A stretch of DNA of 64,000 nt from Christensenellaceae bacterium Phil1 (GTDB lineage: Bacteria; Bacillota; Clostridia; Christensenellales; CAG-138), in assembly GCA_001940855.1 (NCBI GenBank), contig MSGS01000075.1, positions 62,001-126,000 on the forward strand, given 5' to 3'. This document shows positions 16,602 through 26,186 of this stretch, piece after piece. The translations under genes and the position numbers were made by a program. The notes below the pieces were generated by a model, which had not been told where the DNA came from, searched no databases, and saw only the letters and a list, made by a program, of their open reading frames with translations. Position 1 is the first letter of the stretch; each line of letters starts with the position of its first letter.

Positions 16602-18242
16602 TTATCTTTCGTATACGCATTTTCCGTTAACAAATGTGCGCAGCACCTTCGCTTCAAGTATCTCCATATCGGTGCAGCTCACAAGGTCTTTATCCAGCAC
16701 TATAAAGTCCGCATACATGCCTTCCTTTATTTTGCCCTTTATGTTTTCCTCGCCCGTGCAGTACGCGCCCTGCGCGCTGTAGCAATACAGTGCCGTTTCC
16801 CTATCCAGTATCTGCTGCGGCAGGAATGGGCCGCTGCCATTAAGATCGCGGCTTGTAACGGCGCAGTATATGCCCGGCAGCGGGCGGAACGACTCCACGG
16901 GGCAATCCGTGCCGAAGGGCGCATGCACGCCAAGGCGTATGTAATCCGCCCATGCATAGGACGTGCTGCCAAGCTCCTTTCCCACGCGGTCGTAAACAAT
17001 ATGCATATCGTAATTTATGAACACGGGCTGAATGTATGCAATAACGTCCAGCTCCTTAAACCGCTCCACCTGCGCCTTATCCGTTATTTGGCAATGCACT
17101 ATGCCGTGGCGCGGATGAAGATGCGGCATTTCCCGCCGCGCATTCTCTATTGCGTTAAGGCACATTTCAACCGCCCCGTCGCCAATGGCGTGTATTATGG
17201 CTGGCATATTATGGCTGTGCGCGCGCAAAACGAGCGAGTTTAGCTCCTCCTGCTCATATATTGCAATGCCGCGGGTGGTGGGGTCGTCCGCATAGGGCTT
17301 GCGCATGTATGCCGTGCGCGCGCCGAGCGAACCGTCGCTCAATAGCTTTACGCAGTTTATTTTGAACGTGCGGTTGCCGAAGCTGTTGTCAAAGCCATGC
17401 TTATTGAAAAATTCGTCCATGTCCGCATGGGTGGGCAGCAGCGCCTGCTCCGCCATTCTCAGCTTAAAGCGGCCTTTCTCCGCCGCCGTGCGCAGCAACG
17501 CCATCATTTCGTATGCGTGGCCTTCGGGGCAATATTTGAAATCGTCGGACTGTATGCTGGTTATGCCGCATTCAAACAGATCCTTCTGGCAGTCTATCAT
17601 CATTTCAAGAAGCTGTTCACAGCCGGGCATGGGCAGGCGCGCCTTAATGTCGTCAAACACGCCCTCCTTTATTACGCCGTTGGGCGTGCCGTCGGGATAG
17701 GTTTCGGCATATACGCCGTATTGCCCCACGGTATCCTTATTTATGTTCATCAGCTCCATGGCCTTTGAGTTCATAACGCCTATGTGGAAGCAGGCGCGCA
17801 TTATAAGTATGGGATACTCCGTCGTTATCGCGTCCAGCTCCTTTGCCGTGGGGAAGCGCTGCTCATCGGTAAAATAATCGTGGTTCCAGCCTTCGCCGGT
17901 GAGCCACAGGCCAAGCGAGGGGTCGTAATCCTGCTCAAAGGCGCGCTGCATGCGCGAAAGCACCTCCTTGAGCGATGTGCAGCCATACAGGTCAACGGCG
18001 GTCTTTTTGGCGCGGACATAGTGCAGATAGTGCATATGGCTGTCGTTAAAGCCGCTCATTACGAATTTACCACCGCAGTCTATCGTTTCAAGCTCCTTCT
18101 GCGGGTGCGCGTTAAGATATGCCTCCGTCTCCTTTTCGCTGCCTACGCAGGCGAAGAAGCCGCCTATCACAACAGCGGCCCGGGCATGCGGACGAGCCTT
18201 ATCCATTGTGGCAATGTTTGCGTTCTTTATCCAAAGGGTCAT
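16602..18242 (-). CDS. YtcJ-like metal-dependent amidohydrolase (paralogue)
   Basis: A 546-residue enzyme with the same architecture as its downstream neighbour: GFNDSHMHY, QSDDFKYC, LSDGSLGARTAYM, HAIGDGAVEMC, HGIVHCQITD and GTDCPVESF. The tandem pair, followed by a serine hydrolase, looks like a catabolic operon formed by gene duplication. GGGAGG lies 8 bases before the ATG, and a clear promoter lies about 45 bases upstream. Which amide, formamide or cyclic compound is cleaved cannot be told from sequence. Confidence 0.88.
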   Translation of the reverse strand: MTLWIKNANIATMDKARPHARAAVVIGGFFACVGSEKETEAYLNAHPQKELETIDCGGKFVMSGFNDSHMHYLHYVRAKKTAVDLYGCTSLKEVLSRMQRAFEQDYDPSLGLWLTGEGWNHDYFTDEQRFPTAKELDAITTEYPILIMRACFHIGVMNSKAMELMNINKDTVGQYGVYAETYPDGTPNGVIKEGVFDDIKARLPMPGCEQLLEMMIDCQKDLFECGITSIQSDDFKYCPEGHAYEMMALLRTAAEKGRFKLRMAEQALLPTHADMDEFFNKHGFDNSFGNRTFKINCVKLLSDGSLGARTAYMRKPYADDPTTRGIAIYEQEELNSLVLRAHSHNMPAIIHAIGDGAVEMCLNAIENARREMPHLHPRHGIVHCQITDKAQVERFKELDVIAYIQPVFINYDMHIVYDRVGKELGSTSYAWADYIRLGVHAPFGTDCPVESFRPLPGIYCAVTSRDLNGSGPFLPQQILDRETALYCYSAQGAYCTGEENIKGKIKEGMYADFIVLDKDLVSCTDMEILEAKVLRTFVNGKCVYER

Positions 18243-18286
18243 TCAGGGTAAACCTCCCGTTTGCGTATTTATGCCTCTGCCTGTAT

Positions 18287-18316
18287 ATTATAGTAAATCA
18301 CCCGCCCAAAGCGCAA
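18287..18316 (-). promoter_or_regulatory. Promoter of the amidohydrolase operon
   Basis: TTGCGC (18311-18316) and TATAAT (18287-18292), 18 bases apart on the minus strand, precede the first amidohydrolase gene and are divergent from the leuS promoter. Confidence 0.6.
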
Positions 18317-18355
18317 CGGCAAAAATGTTTATATATGCCTTTTGAACAAGCTGTA

Positions 18356-18384
18356 TTGACAAGGCGGGCTTTTTCCAATAAAAT
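18356..18384 (+). promoter_or_regulatory. Promoter of the leuS T-box transcript
   Basis: TTGACA (18356-18361) and TAAAAT (18379-18384) are separated by 17 bases; the transcript should start near 18391, at the base of the T-box Stem I. Confidence 0.8.
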
Positions 18385-18390
18385 GTGACG

Positions 18391-18620
18391 TGGACTATGA
18401 TGCGGAACAGTAATCGTTTCCCGCGGGCAAAGAGAGCCCCCGTTTTGCTGAAAGGGGGAGCCGCGGTGCGGTGAAGCTCGCCGCGGAGTCTTGCCGCGGC
18501 AATGCGCGGCGCGTTCCTCGCGTTACAGGGGGCTAAAGCGGGCGGTTTATGCCGCCAAGCGGAGTGGTACCGCGGAAAAATGTTCCGTCTCTTGCAATAT
18601 AAGAGGCGGCTTTATTTTTT
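18391..18620 (+). ncRNA. T-box leader upstream of leuS
   Basis: The leader has an AGTA box in the 5' side of the specifier loop (18409-18412), a Stem I base formed by GGACT with AGTCT, a GC-rich apical stem (CCCCC/GGGGG), the T-box core GGAGTGGTACCGCGG (18561-18575), and a terminator (CCGTCTCTT/AAGAGGCGG, 18585-18609, then TTTATTTTTT). The specifier loop carries CTC at 18477-18479, a leucine codon, which matches the downstream gene. Uncharged tRNA-Leu should favour antitermination. Confidence 0.92.
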
Positions 18621-18647
18621 ATACAAAGCATGAAAGGATAAAAACCG

Positions 18648-21059
18648 ATGTCAGAGCGCTACGAACACGACCCGATAGAGCTGAAATGGCAAAAGCGCTG
18701 GGAAGAGGCGCATTGCAACGAGGCCAAGACGGATTACACCAAGCCCAAGTTTTACGGGCTTATCGAATTCCCCTACCCTTCCGGGCAGGGGCTTCACGTT
18801 GGGCACCCGCGCCCGTTCACGGCAATGGACGTTATCTGCCGCAAGCGCAGGCTGGAGGGCTACAACGTGCTGTTCCCCATGGGCTATGATGCATTCGGCC
18901 TGCCCACGGAGAACTACGCCATAAAGACCGGCATTCACCCCGCCAAGGTGACGGAGACGAACATTGCCCGCTTCCGCGCGCAGCTTAAAAGGCTGGGCTA
19001 TTCGTTCGATTGGTCCCGCGAAATAAGCACGGCGGACCCGGAATACTATAAATGGACGCAGTGGATATTCCTTAAGCTTTACGAGCACGGCCTTGCCTAC
19101 AAGGCGGAAATACCCATAAACTTCTGCACCTCCTGCAAGGTTGGCCTTGCCAACGAGGAGGTCGTGGACGGCGTATGCGAACGCTGCGGCGGGCAGGTAA
19201 TACAGATGGTGCGCAGCCAATGGATGCTCAAAATAACCGAATACGCGCAGAAGCTTATAGACGATCTGGACAAGGTGGACTACATTGAGCGCGTTAAGAC
19301 GCAGCAGCGCAACTGGATAGGCCGCAGCGAAGGCGCTGAGGTGGACTTCATAATAGCAAACACGGACGATAAGCTGACCGTTTACACCACCCGCCCGGAC
19401 ACGCTCTTCGGCGCGACATACATGGTAATAAGCCCCGAGCATCCCTATATAGACAAATATAAGGGCAGGATAGCCAACTGGGACGCCGTAGCCAAATACC
19501 GCGAGGAGGCCGCCCACAAGAGCGACTTTGAACGCGGCGAGCTTAATAAGGAAAAAACGGGCGTTGTGCTTGAAGGCGTGAGCGCAATCAACCCCGTTAC
19601 CAAGAAGGAGATACCCATTTGGGTTTCCGACTATGTATTGATGAGCTACGGCACGGGCGCAATAATGGCCGTTCCCGCGCACGACACGCGCGACTATGAA
19701 TTCGCAAAGACCTTCAATCTGCCAATAGTAGAAGTAGTTGCGGGCGGAGACGTCAGCAAGGAAGCATACACCGAATGCGAACACGGGCGCATGGTGAACT
19801 CCGGCTTCCTTAACGGCATGGAGGTGGCAGAGGCCAAGAAGGCCATCGCCGATTACCTTGAAAAGGAAGGCATAGGCCACCGCAAGGTGAACTATAAGCT
19901 GCGCGACTGGGTATTCGCCCGCCAGCGTTACTGGGGCGAACCGATACCCCTTGTGAAATGCGAAAAGTGCGGCTGGGTTCCCCTTCCGGAGAGCGAACTG
20001 CCGCTGAAGCTGCCCATGCTGGACGATTTCTCCCCCACGGACGATGGCAGTTCCTGCCTTGCCCGCGCAAAGGATTGGCTGCACACCACCTGCCCGCATT
20101 GCGGCGGCCCCGCAGTGCGCGAAGCGGACACCATGCCCAACTGGGCGGGCTCCAGCTGGTACTTCCTGCGCTATACAGACCCGCATAACGACAACGCCCT
20201 TGCTTCGCCCGAGGCGCTGAAGTATTGGCTGCCCGTTGACTGGTACAACGGCGGCATGGAGCACACCACGCTGCACCTGCTCTATTCCCGCTTCTGGCAC
20301 AAGTTCCTTTACGACATCGGCGTTGTGCCCACGCCCGAACCGTATATGAAGCGCACCAGCCACGGCATGGTGCTTGGCGAAAACGGCGAGAAGATGAGCA
20401 AGTCCCGCGGCAACGTTGTAAATCCGGATGATTACATCAAGGAATACGGTGCGGACGCATTCCGCATGTACATAATGTTCATGGGCGCGTTCGATCAGCC
20501 CATTCCCTGGAACACGCAGGGCACCAAGGGCTGCCGCAAGTTCCTTGAGCGCGTATGGCGTTTGCAGGACATGATAAACGACGCTCAGGGCGTGCGCGAC
20601 AGCGTGAAGGCCAGCTACCACGCCACAATAAAGAAGGTGAGCGAGGACATAGAGCGCATGAAGTTCAACACGGCGATAGCCGCCATAATGAGCTTTGTGA
20701 ACGATATTTACGCCACCGGCAGCATAACGCGGGATGAGCTGAGGACGCTTTTGATACTGCTGTTCCCCTTCGCGCCGCACATTGCGGAGGAAATAAACGA
20801 AGCCGCCAAGCTTGGTTCCCCCATTTACGAGGCGCACTGGCCCGAATATGACGAGAGCGCACTGGTAGCGGACAGCGTGGAAATAGGCGTGCAGATAAAC
20901 GGCAAGGTTCGCGCCCGCATAATGGTTCCCGCCAACGCCGCCAAGGAGGAAATAGAGAAGCTTGCGCTTGAAAGCGCCGACGTGAAGCCCTTCACCGAAG
21001 GCAAGACCGTGCGCAAGGTGATAGTTGTAAAGAACATAGTGAACATAGTTGTGGCGTAA
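18648..21059 (+). CDS. leuS: Leucyl-tRNA synthetase
   Basis: An 803-residue class Ia synthetase of bacterial type. It has the HIGH-like motif in [19 protein letters not shown], the LeuRS zinc motif [19 protein letters not shown], the CP1 editing domain with [14 protein letters not shown] and [15 protein letters not shown] (the editing Asp), a second C-rich zinc site (CEKCGWV, CPHCGGP), and the KMSKS loop [12 protein letters not shown]. It charges tRNA-Leu and edits mischarged products. It is controlled by the preceding T-box and followed by its own strong terminator. Confidence 0.98.
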   Translation: MSERYEHDPIELKWQKRWEEAHCNEAKTDYTKPKFYGLIEFPYPSGQGLHVGHPRPFTAMDVICRKRRLEGYNVLFPMGYDAFGLPTENYAIKTGIHPAKVTETNIARFRAQLKRLGYSFDWSREISTADPEYYKWTQWIFLKLYEHGLAYKAEIPINFCTSCKVGLANEEVVDGVCERCGGQVIQMVRSQWMLKITEYAQKLIDDLDKVDYIERVKTQQRNWIGRSEGAEVDFIIANTDDKLTVYTTRPDTLFGATYMVISPEHPYIDKYKGRIANWDAVAKYREEAAHKSDFERGELNKEKTGVVLEGVSAINPVTKKEIPIWVSDYVLMSYGTGAIMAVPAHDTRDYEFAKTFNLPIVEVVAGGDVSKEAYTECEHGRMVNSGFLNGMEVAEAKKAIADYLEKEGIGHRKVNYKLRDWVFARQRYWGEPIPLVKCEKCGWVPLPESELPLKLPMLDDFSPTDDGSSCLARAKDWLHTTCPHCGGPAVREADTMPNWAGSSWYFLRYTDPHNDNALASPEALKYWLPVDWYNGGMEHTTLHLLYSRFWHKFLYDIGVVPTPEPYMKRTSHGMVLGENGEKMSKSRGNVVNPDDYIKEYGADAFRMYIMFMGAFDQPIPWNTQGTKGCRKFLERVWRLQDMINDAQGVRDSVKASYHATIKKVSEDIERMKFNTAIAAIMSFVNDIYATGSITRDELRTLLILLFPFAPHIAEEINEAAKLGSPIYEAHWPEYDESALVADSVEIGVQINGKVRARIMVPANAAKEEIEKLALESADVKPFTEGKTVRKVIVVKNIVNIVVA

Positions 21060-21076
21060 ACGCCGCATAGGATTAG

Positions 21077-21106
21077 GGGGACGGATTGCCGTCCCCTTTG
21101 TTTTTT
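21077..21106 (+). terminator. Terminator of leuS
   Basis: GGGGACGG and CCGTCCCC form a perfect 8-bp stem with an ATTG loop, followed by TTTGTTTTTT, 17 bases after the leuS stop codon. Confidence 0.92.
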
Positions 21107-21245
21107 ATACTGCCCCTCCCCCCTGCACACTATCGTCACTTGCGTCACTATCGTCGAAACAGGCTAATTATCTACGTTTTTTGTGTGACGCAATGTGTGA
21201 CGATAAATTCTGCGTCACACGGCGAGCTGACGTGCTACCGCTAAC

Positions 21246-21395
21246 CCAAAGCTGTCCCCATGAAATGGGGAAAGTGGCTGCGAATGCAATGAGCAGTCGA
21301 AAGGGGAATAACTCGAAGCAACCAAGTGCTGCGAGGTGTTCCCCCTCAGTCTGTTTCGCTATCGCTCACAGACAGCTCCCCCGCAAGCGGTGGCG
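21246..21395. repeat. REP-like GC-rich repeat module
   Basis: The module starts AGCTGTCCCC and GGGGAAAGTGGC and ends CCCTCAGTCTGTTTCGC...CAGACAGCTCCCCC. The same words recur, inverted, at 38668-38815, and related forms at 21648-21785 and 37612-37860. Such pairs can fold into long imperfect stems. Confidence 0.6.
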
Positions 21396-21564
21396 CCTTT
21401 ATGCCGCAGGCATTACATGAGGTCTGAAAGGCCGAATCATCTGTTACAGCTGTGCTGTCTTATGTACAGTAGTGACTAAGAATTAACAAAGATGGGTATA
21501 GAGAAGCAGTATATAGTGAAGGCGGTAGATACGCTGCGCTTTCACCTGAGCGTGGGAGCACGCC

Positions 21565-21785
21565 TTTACACTCCCTCAGTCTCGCCTTCGGCTCGCCAGC
21601 TCCCTCGACAGGGAGCCTTTTGGTGCGCTTTATAAGCTTACATATTAAGCCTGCCCTGAAAGGGGAGGTGGCGAACGTAGTGAGCCGGAGGGGTTATAAA
21701 GCAGCTTACAGCTCTTTGTTTGTTACAACCCCTCAGTCACGGCTTGCGCCGTGCCAGCTCCCCGTCCGGGGAGCCTTTCGAAGAA
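21565..21785. repeat. Pair of REP-like modules
   Basis: This stretch contains CTCCCTCAGTCTCGCCTTCGG...CAGCTCCCTCGACAGGGAGCC, then CCTGCCCTGAAAGGGGAGGTGGC...GGAGGGGTT and its inverted partner AACCCCTCAGTCACGGC...GCTCCCCGTCCGGGGAGCC. The last two can pair over a long distance. The same GGAGGGGTT/AACCCCTC pairing is found at 37690-37830. Confidence 0.6.
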
Positions 21786-21945
21786 CGGATTTCACCGCAT
21801 GCGTCAGCCCGCCGTGTGACGCAGAATTTATCGTCACACCTTGCGTCACACAAAAAACGTAGATAATTAGCCTGTTTGTGACGATGTGACGCAAGTGACG
21901 ATAGTGTGCAGGGGGGGTAAATTCATTTAACCGTTCTTATCATCC

Positions 21946-23115
21946 TTACTCCAGCAGCTCCACGCCCATGGCGCTGAGGTCTTGGTCGGTATATGTGCGG
22001 CTGGCGTGGCTGAGCGCGCGGCCGCGGCTGCGGAGCTTGGCGGCGGAATTGGCGTGCTGCTCAATATCCTGCCTTGCGGAGTCAAGGTCGCTTATGCCCT
22101 GCGCGTGCCAGCGCTCCACCGTGCGCTTTATGGCCGCCCATGGCTTGTCGCTCGCGCGGCAGCTTTCCGCGCAAAGCAGAAGCAGCTCCGGCTCAATGTT
22201 CATGCGCGTGCGCCACATGTCCGCATCGTCCTGCTGTGCGGCTGTAGGGGCGCGGTTTATGCCCGCACGGGCAAGCATCATGCGCGCAAGCTCTCGGCTG
22301 GCGTCCCGTTCGCGCCGCAGCGCCGCTATGGCCTCCGGCGTTATGGCCCCGTTTGCACGGAAGGTTGTAAGCACCGTGTCAAGGTACTTAAAGCTGGGCT
22401 GCGCCGCGCTTGTCAGCTCCCCAAGGGCAAGGGATATCACCTCGTCACTCATGCCCCATTCCTCTTTCCATTTGGTGTAAAGGGCAAGCTCGTCCTCCGT
22501 TGCGGCACGTCTCAGCTTCCAGCGGGAAAGTATCTTCTGCGCGCCCGCAATGCGCTCATCCCGCCTTGCTATGTATTCGTTCGCGCTCTCTATCGTGGAA
22601 ACGTTTGCATCCGCCCAATTCTTTGCCTCCGCATTCATCTGCCAAAGCTTAACCTTGCTGCCGCGCCGCCGTGCGCAGTCGCTCACCACAAGCGCCGCCG
22701 TTTCCTCGCTGAAGCCGAATACCTCTATCCAGTCGCATATCGCGCTCAGCTCGCTCCCCGTGAACACGCGCCCCGGCACGGCCTTGCTCAGCCGCTCTAT
22801 AAGCGAAGCATAGCGCCGCGTGCGCTCGGCAGGGGCAATGGATTCGGTTTTAAGGAACTCCACTATCAGCGGCTCCCCGCTTGCTATGCGCACCAAGCCC
22901 AGCCGCTGCCAATACGCAAACGCATCGCAAAGCTGAGCATCATCCATGCCCAATGCGTCCGCAATATCCGGCGCATCGCCGCGGCTTGCGGCCATCAGCC
23001 CGTATATGTATGCCTTAACCGCCCCATCGGGCGCGGTGGGCATATAGTCTATTATAAATGCGTTATCTATCGCCGTAACGCCCGCATGGGCGGACTGCGT
23101 AACAAATCGTGCCAA
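21946..23115 (-). CDS. DnaD-domain replication-type protein (TTG start)
   Basis: A 389-residue protein with two segments resembling DnaD/DnaB_2 phage-type domains (LALYTKWKEEWGMSDEVISLALGEL, with the YxxW...W..E.I..A pattern, and an earlier region around AICDWIEVFGFSEETAALVVSDC). DnaD proteins help load the replicative helicase. An ATG-only reading would add about 60 low-complexity residues antisense in style to the neighbour; instead TTG at 23115 lies 6 bases after AAAGGAG and 31 bases after the carboxypeptidase stop, so I chose it (MARFVTQSAHAGV). Its stop is 28 bases from the inverted-repeat element. Confidence 0.78.
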   Translation of the reverse strand: MARFVTQSAHAGVTAIDNAFIIDYMPTAPDGAVKAYIYGLMAASRGDAPDIADALGMDDAQLCDAFAYWQRLGLVRIASGEPLIVEFLKTESIAPAERTRRYASLIERLSKAVPGRVFTGSELSAICDWIEVFGFSEETAALVVSDCARRRGSKVKLWQMNAEAKNWADANVSTIESANEYIARRDERIAGAQKILSRWKLRRAATEDELALYTKWKEEWGMSDEVISLALGELTSAAQPSFKYLDTVLTTFRANGAITPEAIAALRRERDASRELARMMLARAGINRAPTAAQQDDADMWRTRMNIEPELLLLCAESCRASDKPWAAIKRTVERWHAQGISDLDSARQDIEQHANSAAKLRSRGRALSHASRTYTDQDLSAMGVELLE

Positions 23116-23146
23116 GCGTGGCTCCTTTCCTGCGCCTTCGGCGGCA

Positions 23147-24643
23147 TCAAAGCCTATAAAGCTCGCTAAATTTTGCCGTAAGGTAATCCGTGTAATACGC
23201 GGGGTCAAATTCGCCGCAAAGCACGTTCCGCGTAAGCTCCGCCGTGGGCTTGAGCCTGCCGAAGCGGTACAGCCGCGCCGTGAGCCATTCAACAACGGGC
23301 TTCACGCCGCCCGCGGCGACTATTTTGCCTATGTCCATATCCTTAGAGATGTTGTGATATATCTGCGCGGAATACGCGCTGCCCACGCAGTAGGACGGGA
23401 AATACCCTATCATGCCGCCCGACCAATGGCTGTCCTGCAGCACGCCATGCGTATCGTCCGGCACGTCCACGCCAAGGTATTCCTTATAAAGCCGGTTCCA
23501 CTCGGCGGGAAGCTCGTCAACGCTCAGCGTGCCCGCGATAAGCTTTTTCTCTATCTCGTAGCGCACCATTATGTGCAGCGGATAGGTAAGCTCGTCCGCC
23601 TCCGTGCGGATAAGGCTGGGCATGGACTTATTGGCCGCGCGGTAGAGCATTTCTTCGCTTATGCCCGCCATCTGCTCCGGGAAAATCTCCTTCATCTTGG
23701 GGTAAAGCAGGGCGATAAATTCGCGGCTGCGGCAAATCATGTTTTCAAACAGGCGGGATTGGCTTTCGTGCAGCGTCATTGTAGCCCCGCCGGAAAGGGG
23801 AGAACCTATAAGCTCATCCCCCATGTTCAGCTCATACAGGCAATGCCCGCCCTCGTGCGCAACGCTGAACATGTTTGAAAGCACGTCGTCCTCGTGGTAA
23901 TGCGTGGTAAGGCGCACATCGTGCTTGTTGAATTCGGTTGTGAAGGGATGCTCCACCTCGCCTATAACGCAGCTGTCGCGGTCTATGCCGAGGAAATCCA
24001 TAACAAAGGAGGATAGTCTGCGCTGCCCCTCTATCGGGAACGGACGATGGAGCAGGGAATCATCCGCCTGATTGCCCGCTTCGCAAACGGCGTGTATTAC
24101 CGGCACAAGCTTCGCCTTTACGTTTGCAAAGAAGGGGTCAAGCATTTCAACGCTAAGACCCTCCGAGAACTCCTCCAGCAGCGCGTCGTATGTGTCCTTA
24201 CCGGGGTACATATGCGCCATAAGGGACTTCTGCGCGGCTATTATCCTTTCAAGATAGGGCTTAAAAAGCGGATAATCGTTGGTCTGCTTAGCCTCGCGCC
24301 ATTTAACGCTTGCTTCGCTTATCAGCCGCGAATACGCCGCGTATTCCTCAATAGGCACGTTTTCAAGCTTCTTGAGCTGCTTGAGCTCCTCCTCGACCTC
24401 TCTCCTTGTTATCTCGTCCAGGCTTTCGCTGTTGGCGTTCAGCTTTTCAAGTAGGGCGCGTACCTCGTCGTTCACCTGCAATTTGTAGCTTTCCTCGCTC
24501 AATATTGCCATAGTCTCCGCCATGTGCGGCGCGCCGTTTTTGGGCATTGCGGTTTCGCTGTCGTAGCTGAGCACGCCCATCGCGTGGCTGAGTGCGTTGC
24601 GCTTTGCCAATATGGCCTTGTATTGCTTCACGGTGTTCTGCAT
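23147..24643 (-). CDS. M32 family metallocarboxypeptidase (Taq carboxypeptidase-like)
   Basis: A 498-residue M32 peptidase. The HExxH zinc motif is H263-E-G-G-H267 in VAHEGGHCLYEL, followed by the downstream HESQSRLFEN box with the third ligand and the late R-T-E-A-D-E-L-T-Y-P-L-H-I-M-V-R segment typical of M32. These cytoplasmic enzymes remove C-terminal residues one at a time. AAGGAGATATAACC precedes the ATG. It lies in a same-strand set from nadE to the DnaD-like gene. Confidence 0.94.
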   Translation of the reverse strand: MQNTVKQYKAILAKRNALSHAMGVLSYDSETAMPKNGAPHMAETMAILSEESYKLQVNDEVRALLEKLNANSESLDEITRREVEEELKQLKKLENVPIEEYAAYSRLISEASVKWREAKQTNDYPLFKPYLERIIAAQKSLMAHMYPGKDTYDALLEEFSEGLSVEMLDPFFANVKAKLVPVIHAVCEAGNQADDSLLHRPFPIEGQRRLSSFVMDFLGIDRDSCVIGEVEHPFTTEFNKHDVRLTTHYHEDDVLSNMFSVAHEGGHCLYELNMGDELIGSPLSGGATMTLHESQSRLFENMICRSREFIALLYPKMKEIFPEQMAGISEEMLYRAANKSMPSLIRTEADELTYPLHIMVRYEIEKKLIAGTLSVDELPAEWNRLYKEYLGVDVPDDTHGVLQDSHWSGGMIGYFPSYCVGSAYSAQIYHNISKDMDIGKIVAAGGVKPVVEWLTARLYRFGRLKPTAELTRNVLCGEFDPAYYTDYLTAKFSELYRL

Positions 24644-24662
24644 GGTTATATCTCCTTATTCA

Positions 24663-25523
24663 TTATTCTTCGTTCTTTATCCTGCCCGCAATGGCATATG
24701 CTTCGTTGCGTGCAATGTCGCACAGGGCGCTTATCTGCTTCGCCGCGTCCTTAACGCTCACCCCGCGCCCAATAAGCTCCCGCGCCATGTCCTCCGCCCT
24801 TGTGGCGGCGTTTTCGCCCTGCTCCTCTGCCCCTGCAACTACCATTACGCATTCGCCCTTGGGCGGCGTATCGGCATACATATCGGCAAGCCCGCTCAGC
24901 GTGCAGCGCACCACCTGCTCGAATTTCTTTGTCAGCTCCCGCACCAGCGCGCATTGCCTGTCCCCAAGCATGGCGGCAAGCTCCTTTGCCGTTGCGGCTA
25001 TGCGCAACGGGCTTTCATAGAATATCAGCGTGCCTTTGTGCGCGCCGATTTCGGCTATGGCCTCGCGCCGCTTTTTACCGTCCCGCGGCAAAAAGCCCAC
25101 GAAGCAGGCGTTCCTTGTGGGCAGCCCGCTCATTACCAGCGCCGTAAGCGGCGCGCTTGCCCCGGGCAGCACGGTGTATTTAGCGCCAGCTGCAATGCAT
25201 CCCGCAACCAACGCTTCCCCCGGGTCGCTTATGCCGGGCATCCCCGCGTCGCTCACAAAAGCTATCGCCTCGCCCGAAAGTACGCGCTCGGCAATCTCCT
25301 CCGCGCGCTGCCTTTCGTTATGCTCATGGCAGGCGATAAGCGGCTTTTTTATCCCAAGATGCGTCATCAGCTCCCGCGTTCTGCGCGTATCCTCGCAATA
25401 TACGGCGCTCACGCCCTTCAGCGTGTCTATCGTGCGCAGCGTAATGTCCGATAGATTGCCTATCGGCGTTGCGCAAAGATACAGCATGGGTTCAAGCTGC
25501 ACCGTTGTTTCAATATCGCTCAT
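24663..25523 (-). CDS. rsmI: 16S rRNA (cytidine(1402)-2'-O)-methyltransferase RsmI
   Basis: A 286-residue SAM-dependent tetrapyrrole-methylase-fold enzyme. Signature stretches are LYLCATPIGNLSDITLRTI near the start, CEDTRRTRELMTHLGI, FVSDAGMPGISDPGEALV, PGASAPLTALVMSGL and FYESPLRI. RsmI methylates C1402 of 16S rRNA in the decoding centre. It overlaps the TrmN6-like gene by 4 bases (ATGA) and has GGAGGAACAGCA before its ATG. Confidence 0.96.
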   Translation of the reverse strand: MSDIETTVQLEPMLYLCATPIGNLSDITLRTIDTLKGVSAVYCEDTRRTRELMTHLGIKKPLIACHEHNERQRAEEIAERVLSGEAIAFVSDAGMPGISDPGEALVAGCIAAGAKYTVLPGASAPLTALVMSGLPTRNACFVGFLPRDGKKRREAIAEIGAHKGTLIFYESPLRIAATAKELAAMLGDRQCALVRELTKKFEQVVRCTLSGLADMYADTPPKGECVMVVAGAEEQGENAATRAEDMARELIGRGVSVKDAAKQISALCDIARNEAYAIAGRIKNEE

Positions 25524-26182
25524 TGCTGTTCCTCCAGTATAATGCGGCTCAGCTCCGTTCCGGCGCCGCCGCCCTTTCGCCCCTCCGCCAGCGCCAGATA
25601 CGGCGCCTTATCCGCGCGGGACTGCACAAGGCAAAGCCGCTTTATGGCAAAATCCGCCTGCTGCATCGCCGTACAGAGCTGCTGAATGTATTTGGCGGGA
25701 TAACACACAAAAAACCGCCCGCCCTGCTTAACAACGCGCTTTGCGCACTGCGCCGCTTCGTATATATTCAGCGTGTCGTCAAACGCGCTTGTTGCGCGGC
25801 TTTGGTTGGGGCTTTTTGTGCCGCCTGAAAAATACGGCGGGTTGCACACCGCCCCGTCGAACCTGCCGAACTCCGCTTCCGTAAGCGTCCGCGCGTCGCA
25901 TTGTTCAACGCTTATGTGCTCCCCAAGCTTGTTCAGCTCCACGCTCCGTTTAGCCATGCGCACGCATTCGCCGTCAATATCCGCCGCAACAAAGCTTACG
26001 CCGCATTTGGCGTATGTAAGTATCGCCAGTATGCCCGTGCCCGTGCCAATGTCCAAATACCGTTCGCCGGCATGCGCGCGCACAAAGTCAGTCAGCAGCA
26101 CCGCGTCATGCCCGTATGCAAAGCGGGAATCGGAGCGCACGATAACAAGCCCATCCCGCTGAAGGTCGTCAATAATTTCCAT
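25520..26182 (-). CDS. tRNA1(Val) (adenine(37)-N6)-methyltransferase-like protein
   Basis: A 220-residue class I SAM methyltransferase. Motif I is YLDIGTGTGILAILTYAK, the acidic ribose contact is VAADID, and the catalytic NPPY box is AVCNPPYFSGG, typical of N6-adenine methylation. The N-terminal RFAYGHDAVLLTDF segment matches the TrmN6/YabB group that sits beside rsmI (YabB-YabC order) in Firmicutes. The target base is inferred from family membership only. Its start lies 4 bases after the nadE stop. Confidence 0.88.
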   Translation of the reverse strand: MEIIDDLQRDGLVIVRSDSRFAYGHDAVLLTDFVRAHAGERYLDIGTGTGILAILTYAKCGVSFVAADIDGECVRMAKRSVELNKLGEHISVEQCDARTLTEAEFGRFDGAVCNPPYFSGGTKSPNQSRATSAFDDTLNIYEAAQCAKRVVKQGGRFFVCYPAKYIQQLCTAMQQADFAIKRLCLVQSRADKAPYLALAEGRKGGGAGTELSRIILEEQQ

Positions 26183-26186
26183 CGCG

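Larger units (their letters stand above)
21118..21917. mobile_element. MITE-like element with ~115-bp terminal inverted repeats
   Basis: Positions 21118-21232 and 21802-21917 are almost perfect inverted copies of each other, differing at a few bases and short indels. Each arm begins with a C/G run and CTGCACAC, repeats TGACG-type words (GTCACTTGCGTCAC) and carries a hairpin GTGTGACGCA/TGCGTCACAC (21183-21192 and 21211-21220 on the left). No gene lies inside the 800 bp; the interior is filled with REP-like GC-rich modules at 21246-21395, about 21565-21625 and 21648-21785. I see no convincing target-site duplication. It could be a non-autonomous transposon, or a composite repeat island. Confidence 0.6.

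Noticed and set aside
18651..21068. An 805-codon open frame antisense to leuS
   Set aside because: It mirrors leuS exactly, has no ribosome site and encodes His/Tyr/Val-rich sequence without family resemblance. Low stop frequency opposite a GC-biased gene explains it.
21118..21917. CRISPR array or rRNA fragment
   Set aside because: The repeats are inverted and of unequal spacing, with no unique spacers of constant length and no rRNA motifs.
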